A stretch of DNA of 64,000 nucleotides, taken from the NCBI GenBank assembly GCA_013036995.1, contig JAAOXG010000001.1, positions 310,001-374,000 of the forward strand, read 5' to 3'. The translations under genes and the position numbers were made by a program. Source of the DNA: Lacrimispora defluvii (GTDB lineage: Bacteria; Bacillota; Clostridia; Lachnospirales; Lachnospiraceae). The notes beneath the pieces were generated by a model. It was not told the origin of the DNA and searched no databases. It worked only from the letters and a program-made list of their open reading frames with translations. Shown one piece after another: positions 45,671 to 54,259 of the stretch. Position 1 is the stretch's first letter, and the number at the start of each line of letters is the position of its first letter.

Positions 45671-46756
45671 ATGGCTGATAATATAAAAGATTATCAAATG
45701 TCAGATTCCATATGGAAGTTTGTATATCCATATGATGGAAAAGAAAGAACTAACCAAGAAAAACAACAGGAAGAGGAAATACGTCAGAAACAGAGTCTTG
45801 AATTAATGCATCAATATCAGCTATATTATAGAATGGTTGAAAAGAATAAGTATGTTCTTCGTGAATCGGTACTTTCCTGTCAATATGGAACAAAGTATGC
45901 AAAATTGGACTGCGAGGAAGATCATGGGGTATATAAACACATGAAGCCTGTTATGGCAATTACTGACTGTGCTAATAATAATATCCATAATTTTGGATCA
46001 TGCTTATGTCCTGAGGCTAATTATGTTGGACGCTTGCCCATGACAAATGAAGTGGATGATATGGGTGTTTCTGCAATAAAAGCTTCTCAAAATAAGCGGG
46101 CCCACATATGCGTACCCATTATAAGTGAGAACAGTGTATGGCATCAGGTTGATAGTAATGCTCTAATTGGGGTAAAGCAGAAGGGGTATGCACCGATGTT
46201 GTTAGATAATGCGGTTTTGGTTTGTCAGTATGGGGGAATTATAAGAATAGAAGAAGTTCCAAAAACTAGAATTAATCGTTCCGATTATGGAGTTAATTAT
46301 GCACTTGATGAAGAAGAAAAAATATTTATATCAGTTATTGCGGCTGAATCAATAGGCGAAGGGAAATTGGCCTGGGAGGTAGTTGCAAATGTGATTATAA
46401 ATCGAGTTGGACAGAAAGAATGGAAATCGTTAACTACTGTAAAAGCCGTTGTACAAAGAAAAGGAGATTTTTCGTCTTTAAACAATGGAGGAAGTGCTGA
46501 ATATCATAAAGCTATGAACTATTTAACTAGTAGAATAGATAATAATAACATATATGAGCAATTAATAGCAGTAGTTATGCCTGTTTATCATAGTGAAGTA
46601 GAAGACATTACTGGGGGAGCACAATTATATTATAGCCCCAAGAGCATGGTACCTGTTAATTCTATCCCCCGGTGGGCGTCTTACTATAAAAAGATAAATG
46701 TTAACGGCATCAACTCAAATGAATTTGTTTTATTTACTGGTGATCGGATTAAATGA
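45671..46756 (+). CDS. PAAR-like (DUF4280) protein with C-terminal cell-wall hydrolase domain
   Basis: 361 residues, no signal peptide. Residues 60-195 match the DUF4280 PAAR-like layout: 'LSCQYGTK', 'MAITDCANNNIHNFGSCLCP', a central region ending 'KGYAPMLLDNAVLVCQYGG', with paired Cys. Residues 212-360 match the SleB-type Hydrolase_2 domain: 'ISVIAAESIGEG' with likely catalytic Glu226, 'VANVIINRV', 'GGAQLYYSP'. This is a spike-tip cargo with a peptidoglycan-degrading payload. The ATG at 45671 follows GAGG with the family N-terminus; the frame is open to 45569. A membrane-anchored protein encoded immediately downstream is the likely immunity factor. Confidence 0.82.
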   Translation: MADNIKDYQMSDSIWKFVYPYDGKERTNQEKQQEEEIRQKQSLELMHQYQLYYRMVEKNKYVLRESVLSCQYGTKYAKLDCEEDHGVYKHMKPVMAITDCANNNIHNFGSCLCPEANYVGRLPMTNEVDDMGVSAIKASQNKRAHICVPIISENSVWHQVDSNALIGVKQKGYAPMLLDNAVLVCQYGGIIRIEEVPKTRINRSDYGVNYALDEEEKIFISVIAAESIGEGKLAWEVVANVIINRVGQKEWKSLTTVKAVVQRKGDFSSLNNGGSAEYHKAMNYLTSRIDNNNIYEQLIAVVMPVYHSEVEDITGGAQLYYSPKSMVPVNSIPRWASYYKKINVNGINSNEFVLFTGDRIK

Positions 46757-46798
46757 GTTGTTATTGATAACTTTTTAGTAATGGTTGGAGGAAGTAAA

Positions 46799-47386
46799 GT
46801 GCGAAAAAGAGTGACTAGTTGCATCATATTCATTGTTTTATTCATAGCCATAGCAGGAAGAAATTATTACACAAAAAATATATCATATGATACAGACATA
46901 AATGGTCAAATTGTAGAAGAAGATAAATACTTTAAAATAATTAAACAAGCGGATGCCGAATATTATTATTTTATATATAATAATGATAAAAAAATTGTAA
47001 AAGAGGGAAGTCATTATGGACCATCACCTGTAATTAATTATATAGATAATGGTACTATTGAGATAATGTTACAGGCAGGAACAAATATGTTTTATTGTAC
47101 CTATTATGATATTAATAATGATAGGTTTTCTGATCAATATGAATCACCAATTATATGCGAATATGGAAAAATAGTTTACCTTGACTATAACAAAAATCCT
47201 TTCACACTTGTTGTTAGAGATATATATGATACAAATAAGTTTCTAAAGGAATTTATTTTGGAGGATATTTCTTTAGCTGTTTCGCCAATTATTAAAGCAG
47301 AGTTTTTGGATGAAAATACATTGAATATTGTGTATATGTCTGGTCAAGAATTTAAAGAAAAGACAGTTGTGTTAAATTTGAATTAA
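46799..47386 (+). CDS. membrane-anchored protein, candidate immunity to the hydrolase effector
   Basis: 195 residues from GTG 46799, which has GGAGG at 7-8 nt; an in-frame ATG 18 bp upstream lacks a site. An N-terminal membrane helix ('TSCIIFIVLFIAIAG') is followed by an extracytoplasmic strand-rich domain rich in Tyr, Asn and Asp. Base composition is very AT-rich compared with the structural genes. Placement directly after a cell-wall hydrolase effector and outside topology fit an immunity protein that meets the toxin in the envelope. No family recognised; the role is inference. Confidence 0.6.
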   Translation: MRKRVTSCIIFIVLFIAIAGRNYYTKNISYDTDINGQIVEEDKYFKIIKQADAEYYYFIYNNDKKIVKEGSHYGPSPVINYIDNGTIEIMLQAGTNMFYCTYYDINNDRFSDQYESPIICEYGKIVYLDYNKNPFTLVVRDIYDTNKFLKEFILEDISLAVSPIIKAEFLDENTLNIVYMSGQEFKEKTVVLNLN

Positions 47387-47388
47387 TA

Positions 47389-47679
47389 TTTATTTACGGA
47401 AATTTAAGTAAGGAAGAAGAAAAGAAAGAAGAGAAAAAGCATCACAATCAGTATCTTGAAATGATGTATATGTACCAGAGATATTATGGAGTGGTTGAAA
47501 CAAAAAAATATGTACTCCAAGGATCTATACTTTCCTGTCAGTATGGTACAAAGTTGAGTAAACTGGACTGCTTAGAGGATCATGGTGTATACAGTAAAGG
47601 AAATCCGGTGATGACAATTTCTGACTGTGCTGATTCCAATATACATATGTATGCAGTTGTTAATTGGATTGTATATTAA
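47389..47679 (+). pseudogene. truncated PAAR-like (DUF4280) fragment
   Basis: The open frame from about 47389 reads 'IFIYGNLSKEEEKKEEKKHHNQ' and then 'YVLQGSILSCQYGTK' and 'VMTISDCADSNIHMY', matching residues 17-107 of the PAAR-hydrolase protein before diverging and stopping at 47679. It lacks the N-terminal 16 residues, the second half of the PAAR-like domain and any payload. It looks like a recombination leftover of an effector cassette. Confidence 0.7.
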
Positions 47680-47693
47680 AGGAGAAACTAATC

Positions 47694-47987
47694 ATGCTAA
47701 TTCTAGGGGTAGCTGAATTTATATTTTCATTATATGTGGCATTCTTTTGTGTTAAGAAAAAAGTTAAATTATGGGGATTATGGCTAGCTTTTATTTTATG
47801 CATTTATGGAGGAGTTGCTTTTTCTTTAGAAGGAGACATTATTTTATCATTTTATCTTCGAACATTTGGCTTTCCTCATATATCAAATTATCAAGATACT
47901 GGTATGCGGATATATTTATCTGTTCCAATCGGTGCAGTCATATTTTTTATAAAAAATATGGCAAAAGACACTAAATATAATACATAA
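47694..47987 (+). CDS. small membrane protein, possible orphan immunity
   Basis: 97 residues with three hydrophobic segments (about 3-20, 27-50, 72-90). AAAGGAG precedes ATG 47694. It follows a truncated effector cassette, so it may be an immunity protein whose toxin has been lost, or an unrelated small membrane protein. No family is recognised. Confidence 0.55.
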   Translation: MLILGVAEFIFSLYVAFFCVKKKVKLWGLWLAFILCIYGGVAFSLEGDIILSFYLRTFGFPHISNYQDTGMRIYLSVPIGAVIFFIKNMAKDTKYNT

Positions 47988-47997
47988 GGTGGGTGAG

Positions 47998-48468
47998 ATG
48001 ACCACGGAGGTTGATAAATTATTAAAATTACACGAATATGACATATATAATAATGAATCCATAAATCCAGACAAATTGTGCCAGTTAGGGAAATGTTTTT
48101 CTAAAGAAAATATAGATATACTTAAATACTTCTCTTACAATAAATTTTCTACGAAATTCTGTTGGCTGAATCCGATACTTATCATTTATGAAATGAGATA
48201 TCCGCAAAAGTTAAAATGCCTGTCGTGGCTTTTCGGATTGCTGCAGGACGTTAATTGGCCGGTATATCAGGAGGTGATTCATGCCTTAATGTCCTTTGAT
48301 AAAAGAGATGTTGTATCTGTTATGGAGAAGTGTTTACAAGAAGCAAAATCACACGGAGATGTAATGTGGATTTCAGGAATGTATATGGCTGCACAGGAAT
48401 TAATAATTGGATCGTGTGACTTTCAAAATAAAGAAATTTACCAGATATTTTATACAAGGGATTTATAA
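47998..48468 (+). CDS. DUF5071-like protein, possible immunity protein
   Basis: 156 residues, cytosolic. The central 'WLFGLLQDVNWPVYQEVIHAL' is the distinctive core of DUF5071, a family often found among immunity genes of polymorphic toxin loci. It starts at ATG 47998 (an in-frame GTG 9 bp upstream is possible), directly after the small membrane protein. Together they look like orphan immunity genes beside a truncated PAAR cassette. Confidence 0.6.
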   Translation: MTTEVDKLLKLHEYDIYNNESINPDKLCQLGKCFSKENIDILKYFSYNKFSTKFCWLNPILIIYEMRYPQKLKCLSWLFGLLQDVNWPVYQEVIHALMSFDKRDVVSVMEKCLQEAKSHGDVMWISGMYMAAQELIIGSCDFQNKEIYQIFYTRDL

Positions 48469-48518
48469 AAATCTCATTTACATTGTAAGAAATCAGACAA
48501 GAGATAAAGGGGAATGAA

Positions 48519-51137
48519 ATGGACAAGTATGGGTATGTATTAAAGCGTCAGGAAGAAAAGGTCACGGACAATCGTTACCACAAAAATGATTTAGAATTAA
48601 TGACTACTTTCCAGCTGCGTGAAATATGCAGGAAAGAAAAGATTCTTCATGGAATTATTAATCCCATGGATAAGGAAGAACTTATCCGTGTAATCCTCCG
48701 CTTCAAAGGGGCGGAAGAGTATTTTTTGATAGATAGTCCGGACGAAACCGGTTTCCAGTCCTTAGAAAATGTACTAAAAGGAAGTAAACTTCAGGAACGG
48801 CAGGATATGAACCTTCAGTGTGGCTCCAAAATTGTAGCATATGACGGGCTGGCCATTGGCTATTATGACGGACTGACCATACCCTATGAAGAACGGCTGG
48901 CCGGAACCAATGCCTTTGTGGTGGGAGGTGACATGACCTTGTGTGCAATTTTAAATGTTGTGCCTATGGGATCGCGGAAGGACTGTTTATATCTGACAAA
49001 GGCGGCTGAGATTTCTTGTAGGGAGTCCAGCATAAAAAATTACAGTTTATATTGCGTGGGACGTAAAGAGTCAGAGCTCTTATATCAGATCTATAATGGA
49101 AAATATGATTACATACCAGAAAATGTTAACGTCTACCGGATGCCTCTTTTGGACTTTGAGATCAGAAAGCCAGTTCCCTTATCCATGCCAGTCGCCATGG
49201 ATTTTGGGACGTCCAATACTACCGCAGGCGTTTATTTAGATAGTCTTTACTTTGAAAAGTCTGGTCTTCATGATGGGGAAAAAGGGCTGAAAGCCAACGC
49301 AGTCAATTATGCACTGTTTTACGACACTTCATCAGACTGGGAAGAGACAACTTTGTTTCCAAGTGTGGCAGGAGTTCAGGCAGTAGAATCCGGTAGACCT
49401 GCGTTCCTGTTCGGTTATGATGCCATTCGCCTGGCTGATTCCAGCTATATCGATGAGGGATTTTTCGTGTTCTATGATATGAAACGCTGGGTTGGAGATT
49501 ATGAAAAGCTGGAAGAAATAACAGATCGCCAGGGAAGGCGGGGATTTATTTCAAGAAAGGAAATCCTTAGGGAATATTTTGAATTTGTTTTAAATGCAGT
49601 TAAGAACCGTTTTAAATGTGACATCAAGAGTGTCCACGTCTCCTGCCCGGTAAAGCAGAAAACTCAGTTCCAAAAACTGTTTTCCGAAATCCTTTCCGAA
49701 TATGCAGTTGAAAAGGGAGATATGATTGATGAAGGTGTCTCCGTTCTATACAGTACAATATCAGGTATGATACAGAGAGGGACCGCAAAAGAAGGCGAAC
49801 AATACAAGGCACTTATTATAGACTGCGGTGGCGGTACCACAGATCTTTGCTCCTGCCGTTTCCGTATTTGGGACAATCGTGTATCCTACCGGATTGAAAT
49901 TGAAACTTCCTATGAAAATGGAGATACGGACTTTGGAGGAAATAACTTAACCTTCCGGATTATGCAGCTTTTAAAAATTTCAATAGTAAACCAGCTGTTT
50001 CCCGGTACTCTGCTTTCGAAAGAACAGATTCTGGCAGGGTACGATGTAGATGTGTTCCGATGTGTGGATCAAAGTGGGTCTGCAGAATTATACCAAGAGT
50101 TAGAACTGGAGTACAATAAAGCGGAGGAATTTCTGCCCACACGTTTCAGGGAGTATGAGAACCGGAGCCGTGCAGATTATTACAAGGTAAAAAATAATTT
50201 CTACTTTTTATATCACCTGGCAGAGGTGGTAAAAAAGGAGTTTTATAATCATGTGGGAATTCTCCGGGTGGCATTGTCTTCTCAGGAAGTGAAGGAGAGT
50301 GCTACCCGCTGGATCGCCGCAGACAAATGGAAGATGTCCTGCCGGATGCAATCAGGGCTTGAGACTATTAAAGAATTTCCAGTTGTTTATTTCAGTATCT
50401 ATGAGATTGAAATGTTATTAAAAGCGGATATTTACGGAGTTATCCGTAAATTTGTAGAAGGAATGTATGAGGAAGACGTGTTGGAGGATTATTCCATTAT
50501 CAGACTAACTGGACAATCCTGCAAGATCGAACTCTTCCGGGATGCCCTAAAGGAGTTTGTTCCTGGAAAGGCCATTCGGTTTAAGCGCAGAAGCGGGGAT
50601 ATGACCAAAGATTTTGAACTCAAGATGGCATGTGTGGATGGAGCACTGCAATATTTAAAGGACAAGAAATATGGATTTGCAGATGTGACAATCCGCACAG
50701 AAGAGCCAGCACTTCCGTATCAGATCACCGCTGTTACTCACAATGGAGATGAGGTGGTATTAATCCATCACCTAAAGCGGAACAGTCCCAGTGGAATGAT
50801 ATCCAGGAATATGGAGGATTTAACCCTGAAGCTTTATTTAAAAGATTTATCAGGAAGGGAACGGTATCAATATACATCTTACAGTAATCCTCAGGATTTT
50901 AAAGAGAAAGAATATGAAGAGATTCAGGAGCTGTATGGAGAACACATTTTACAGGCAGATACAGATGATATCATTGAACAGGAAGTAAAGTTTTTTGTAT
51001 GGGCAAGCCCTATGGAAGGAGCCTTTTCTGTGGTGCCGGTGTACCGGAAGGAGAAAAAACTATATCTGGGAAATGAGGAGAATTTCTCTTTTGAAAATGA
51101 CGGTTGGGTTCAAAGCTTTTTTGATGGATTGAAATGA
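48519..51137 (+). CDS. Hsp70/actin-like ATPase with N-terminal SAP-like motif
   Basis: 872 residues. Residues 27-65 ('LMTTFQLREICRKEKIL...DKEELIRVILRFKG') resemble a SAP motif. The ATPase core carries phosphate-1 'MDFGTSNTTAGVYLD' near 227 and phosphate-2 'IIDCGGGTTDL' near 433. The region after 620 diverges from DnaK and lacks a recognisable substrate-binding domain. GGGGAATG precedes the ATG. Located in the injection-system locus with a J-domain partner gene at 45172 and no ClpV in sight, it may help assemble or recycle sheath or load effectors (inference). Confidence 0.82.
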   Translation: MDKYGYVLKRQEEKVTDNRYHKNDLELMTTFQLREICRKEKILHGIINPMDKEELIRVILRFKGAEEYFLIDSPDETGFQSLENVLKGSKLQERQDMNLQCGSKIVAYDGLAIGYYDGLTIPYEERLAGTNAFVVGGDMTLCAILNVVPMGSRKDCLYLTKAAEISCRESSIKNYSLYCVGRKESELLYQIYNGKYDYIPENVNVYRMPLLDFEIRKPVPLSMPVAMDFGTSNTTAGVYLDSLYFEKSGLHDGEKGLKANAVNYALFYDTSSDWEETTLFPSVAGVQAVESGRPAFLFGYDAIRLADSSYIDEGFFVFYDMKRWVGDYEKLEEITDRQGRRGFISRKEILREYFEFVLNAVKNRFKCDIKSVHVSCPVKQKTQFQKLFSEILSEYAVEKGDMIDEGVSVLYSTISGMIQRGTAKEGEQYKALIIDCGGGTTDLCSCRFRIWDNRVSYRIEIETSYENGDTDFGGNNLTFRIMQLLKISIVNQLFPGTLLSKEQILAGYDVDVFRCVDQSGSAELYQELELEYNKAEEFLPTRFREYENRSRADYYKVKNNFYFLYHLAEVVKKEFYNHVGILRVALSSQEVKESATRWIAADKWKMSCRMQSGLETIKEFPVVYFSIYEIEMLLKADIYGVIRKFVEGMYEEDVLEDYSIIRLTGQSCKIELFRDALKEFVPGKAIRFKRRSGDMTKDFELKMACVDGALQYLKDKKYGFADVTIRTEEPALPYQITAVTHNGDEVVLIHHLKRNSPSGMISRNMEDLTLKLYLKDLSGRERYQYTSYSNPQDFKEKEYEEIQELYGEHILQADTDDIIEQEVKFFVWASPMEGAFSVVPVYRKEKKLYLGNEENFSFENDGWVQSFFDGLK

Positions 51138-51206
51138 TGGAATGAAATAAAAAAATGCATTCAGAAGAATCGGAAAGCAGATATAAGATCAGGGAGGAAC
51201 CAGTAG

Positions 51207-51983
51207 ATGCAGAATTTATACCCGTTATTTGAGCGAAACCGAATATTAAAGAAAGAACTGCTATGGTCATTAAGAGACTATTCTTTTGCCCATATTCAAC
51301 TGGAATATCAGGAATACGACCAGGGCATTCTGAGGGGATATGAGATAAAGGTCAGGGAAAATGATTTGGTTATTGGTCCCGGAATCTTTAAATACGGAAA
51401 TTTTGTATGTCTTCAGACAGAGGAGGAACGGATACCTTATTCCCCCAAGGAGCATCTGCAGTATTTAAGAATGAAAGTGGAAGTGGACAGGACTTCTCAG
51501 GATTATATTGCTTACAAAATGGAGTATTATGTGACAACAGATGAAAAGAAGGAAGAAAATGAATTTGAACTCTGCCGCTTTCATTTGCGGAGCGGTGCAC
51601 GGCTCAGGGATCAATACAGGGATTTTGGGGATATGGAAACAGAATATGATACAGTCAGCCTCATTTATTCAGATTGGGGAGGTCTTGGAGGAAAAACACT
51701 TTCTCCTGCAATTATAAAATATTTTGCAAGAATTGTTTTGGAAAGTGAAAACAGCCAGTTAGAAGACCGATCATTTGCCTATCTTTGCCTGACCCAGCCT
51801 GGGACAATTCCAGCTCATGTATTAATTTCTTATATTAGTAAGCGGAGTGGAATAAGGATGGAGACAGTAGGAAATAATCAATTAATTTACCGCTTCATGC
51901 GCAGTATAATTGAAGAAATTCAAAAGGGGGGAGAAAAAAGTGCAGGTATTAGGAAAGAAAGGCACCGAATACTTGTGGATTAA
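51207..51983 (+). CDS. hypothetical protein, possible structural component
   Basis: 258 residues, no signal or membrane segment. The first 90 residues are strand-rich: 'AHIQLEYQEYDQGILRGYEIKVRENDLVIGPGIFKYGNFVCL' in outline, a pattern reminiscent of baseplate or adaptor proteins with a small N-terminal barrel, but not enough for a family call. Later 'YDTVSLIYSDWGG' and a helical C-terminus. AGGGAGGAA precedes the ATG. It follows the Hsp70-like gene and shares its strand, so it probably belongs to the same locus. Confidence 0.6.
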   Translation: MQNLYPLFERNRILKKELLWSLRDYSFAHIQLEYQEYDQGILRGYEIKVRENDLVIGPGIFKYGNFVCLQTEEERIPYSPKEHLQYLRMKVEVDRTSQDYIAYKMEYYVTTDEKKEENEFELCRFHLRSGARLRDQYRDFGDMETEYDTVSLIYSDWGGLGGKTLSPAIIKYFARIVLESENSQLEDRSFAYLCLTQPGTIPAHVLISYISKRSGIRMETVGNNQLIYRFMRSIIEEIQKGGEKSAGIRKERHRILVD

Positions 51984-52048
51984 AATTTAATCTTTAGGTT
52001 GATGAGAAATGGAAACTCTATTTTATAGAACAGGAGATGGAAAGTATA

Positions 52049-52573
52049 ATGAAAAGTAACAAAATAGAAAAGATGAGCATTGTGGTGGCTCTTTTTATAT
52101 TTCTGTTTCCAGCTGTTCTGTTTGTGATGACCTCTTGCACTTTAAGGGAAAAGGGCGAAAATGAAGTCCTGATGATTGACGTAGATCAGGGTAAAGATTT
52201 TTACAAAAGGTTATTAATACGTTTAATCCAGGATGATATAGCAATAAATGAGAACGGGAGAAAACATCATTTTTCGGATGAGGTTTCAGTCTACTATAAG
52301 GAGATGCTGTCAGATAGTAAATTTTTTGTTGTTGATATTAATGGAGATAAAAAGTTAGATATAGGAATCATGTTCCCTACGAATGTATTATTGACATATT
52401 ATTACGATGAAGATACAGATACTTTAAGTCCGGCATTAGATTCTCATATCTATACTGAAATTTTAGGAAATGGACAGGTTATGATGGCTTCAAGTTCAGC
52501 CTCGAGCTCATCGACCTTTTATAGTGTTATTGATATATCAGGTGAGCCTATTACTACTATCACTTTTTTTTAG
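52049..52573 (+). CDS. lipoprotein fragment with Asp-rich calcium-like loop
   Basis: About 174 residues. A membrane/signal segment ('VVALFIFLFPAVLFVMTSC') ends in a lipobox-like Cys. 'FFVVDINGDKKLDIG' resembles an EF-hand or VCBS Asp-rich loop. It ends in a T8 run (52564-52571). The next open frame continues in a shifted register, so the intact protein was probably longer (two domains). AGGAG lies 12 nt before ATG 52049. It is probably decayed or phase-variable. Confidence 0.55.
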   Translation: MKSNKIEKMSIVVALFIFLFPAVLFVMTSCTLREKGENEVLMIDVDQGKDFYKRLLIRLIQDDIAINENGRKHHFSDEVSVYYKEMLSDSKFFVVDINGDKKLDIGIMFPTNVLLTYYYDEDTDTLSPALDSHIYTEILGNGQVMMASSSASSSSTFYSVIDISGEPITTITFF

Positions 52574-52586
52574 GATTATATGGGAG

Positions 52587-53096
52587 ATGTTATTATACCA
52601 GATGAAACGAAAAAGATGCATATCGGACAATTCAAGATTCACTTACGTTATTAGCTATGATAAAGAGTCAGATTTGTTTACTTTATGGCAAAGGTATGAA
52701 ACTCCATATATATATTTAATGGGAACTAAGAAAATTGGTTATTCAGGAAATGCAAAAGATGCATTTTTTATGTTGGATGAAGATGGTGAATATGATTGTT
52801 TTCTTTGGTTTAAAACAGAGGGTTACAGGGATTTTGAGACCAAAAAGGACAGCTGTATTTTTATGGTATCATTACCTCAATATGTAGATCAGTATAAGCA
52901 GGAAGAATTAACCGAACATATGAGAGAGCAGGCTGTTTATGATGAGAATCAGGATTTATATTATTTTAGGGTAACAGAAAAACAATATAATAGTTTAACT
53001 AGAGATTATTTTAAGACGGTGAAATCAGCAAAAAAGGCTATAAAAAAGGTGGAATTTACATATGAGAAGTTGTCGGGTACTGATGTTTTTGAATAA
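52587..53096 (+). pseudogene. downstream half of the broken lipoprotein, copy 1
   Basis: The frame carries 'CISDNSRFTYVISYDKESDLF', 'FFMLDEDGEYDCFLWFKT', 'FMVSLPQYVD' and 'YYFRVTEKQYNSL', each with a counterpart in the next gene ('CITDGARYKYVFKY', 'FYILDENGNPNCTVYFHT', 'YMVSMPEYAG', 'YFFRVTREQYDQL'). It has no convincing start and lies one register away from the preceding gene across a T8 tract. It is best seen as the second domain of a frameshifted gene. Confidence 0.6.
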
Positions 53097-53099
53097 TAG

Positions 53100-53880
53100 A
53101 ATAAAACCGTTTATTATAATCTTAATACTGATATTTTTTCTATTGTTACTTTAAGAGTCGTTAACAATCCAGATTTGAATGAAAAACGTTCCTATGACAG
53201 CTTTAGCAGTAGTTCTTTTGCGCACAACGGAGAAATAGAGTTTGTTGACAAAGCAACATATAATATTTTAAAATCAGCTTATGGCAAGGTAGACTTTTCC
53301 GGGGAATTTCGAACGGGAGATACAGCAGTATATGATTTACATAAGAAAGAATATGTGAAGCTGATTAAAGGAGAAGCAGATTTCTATGATAGAAAAACGG
53401 GAGAAAAACTTTCAATCGGTGATTTACAACATGAAGTAAATTTTGAAGAAAGCCTGCTTATGCTATTCGACATGAGTGGAGATGGAAACCCGGAACTGTG
53501 TATCACTGATGGTGCAAGGTACAAGTATGTTTTTAAGTATAATCCAAAGTCAGACAGGTTTATTTTGTGGGCAGATTTAGGTTTAACCTGGTATGGTTTA
53601 GCAGGTACTCAAGAAGTATTCTGGTCTAGATTTCAGGAAAATAATATATTCTATATATTAGATGAAAACGGAAATCCGAATTGTACCGTTTACTTTCATA
53701 CGAAAGCGCTTATGAATGATAAAACAGAACAGCGAGAGTCTGCATATATGGTTTCTATGCCTGAGTACGCAGGCGAAACAGTGAAATATACAAAAGCAAT
53801 GAAATCCAAACGGTATTTTGACGAATATCATCAAAAATATTTTTTCAGAGTAACCAGGGAACAATATGACCAATTAGTTA
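53100..53880 (+). pseudogene. second, truncated copy of the two-domain lipoprotein
   Basis: Open frame from just after two stops at 53094-53099, with no start codon other than TTG until well inside. It begins with a degenerate end of domain A ('YYNLNTDIFSIV') and carries an intact domain B, including the Asp loop 'LFDMSGDGNPELCI'. Around 53880 the homology stops and the sequence becomes the antisense of an IS110 transposase start. The open frame runs on to 54158 only because it crosses the insertion remnant. The copy is therefore truncated at both ends. Confidence 0.65.
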
Positions 53881-54240
53881 CAAGTGATTCGAGCTTGGAA
53901 ACGAGTAATTGGAATCCATCACCGTCATTTGTAAATTTGAACGGCTCAATGAGTATTTCGCCATCAGAAGATATGGCTGAGGCAAAATGGTTCAGTTTAG
54001 CAATATCAATGCCAACGTTAATCATGAGGTTGTACCTCCCTTTTGTACCTCTTCCTTCTGAGATTTATCAGTATAGGTTCCAGTATGGTTACGACCACCT
54101 GACAGGTGACTTTTGTTTTATTAACAGCCACCTAATAAAAATAAAGGACTTTGATTAAAATCCTTATAGTCGGCATTGCCGGCTGCTGTAAACTGGCAGG
54201 AGCGCTGTAAGGTGCACCTGCCTTTAACCAACATCATTTT
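53881..54240 (-). mobile_element. IS110-family transposase remnant (5' end and left flank)
   Basis: On the minus strand an ATG at 54025, behind GGGAGG, starts 'MINVGIDIAKLNHFASAISS', continuing 'DGEILIEPFKFTNDGDGFQLL', the N-terminus of the IS110 DEDD transposase (first catalytic Asp in 'GIDIAK'). The reading frame leaves IS110 similarity after about 50 residues, at the junction with the lipoprotein gene. The 200 bp upstream (54026-54240) would be the left non-coding end, where IS110 elements encode the bridge RNA. Boundaries are approximate. Confidence 0.65.
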
Positions 54241-54259
54241 AGACCCCACGGTTCACCCC

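Noticed and set aside
53175..54158. Apparent 327-residue gene beginning with TTG
   Set aside because: Homology starts before the TTG without a usable start, and the last 90 residues are antisense of an IS110 transposase. It was split into a truncated lipoprotein copy and an IS remnant.
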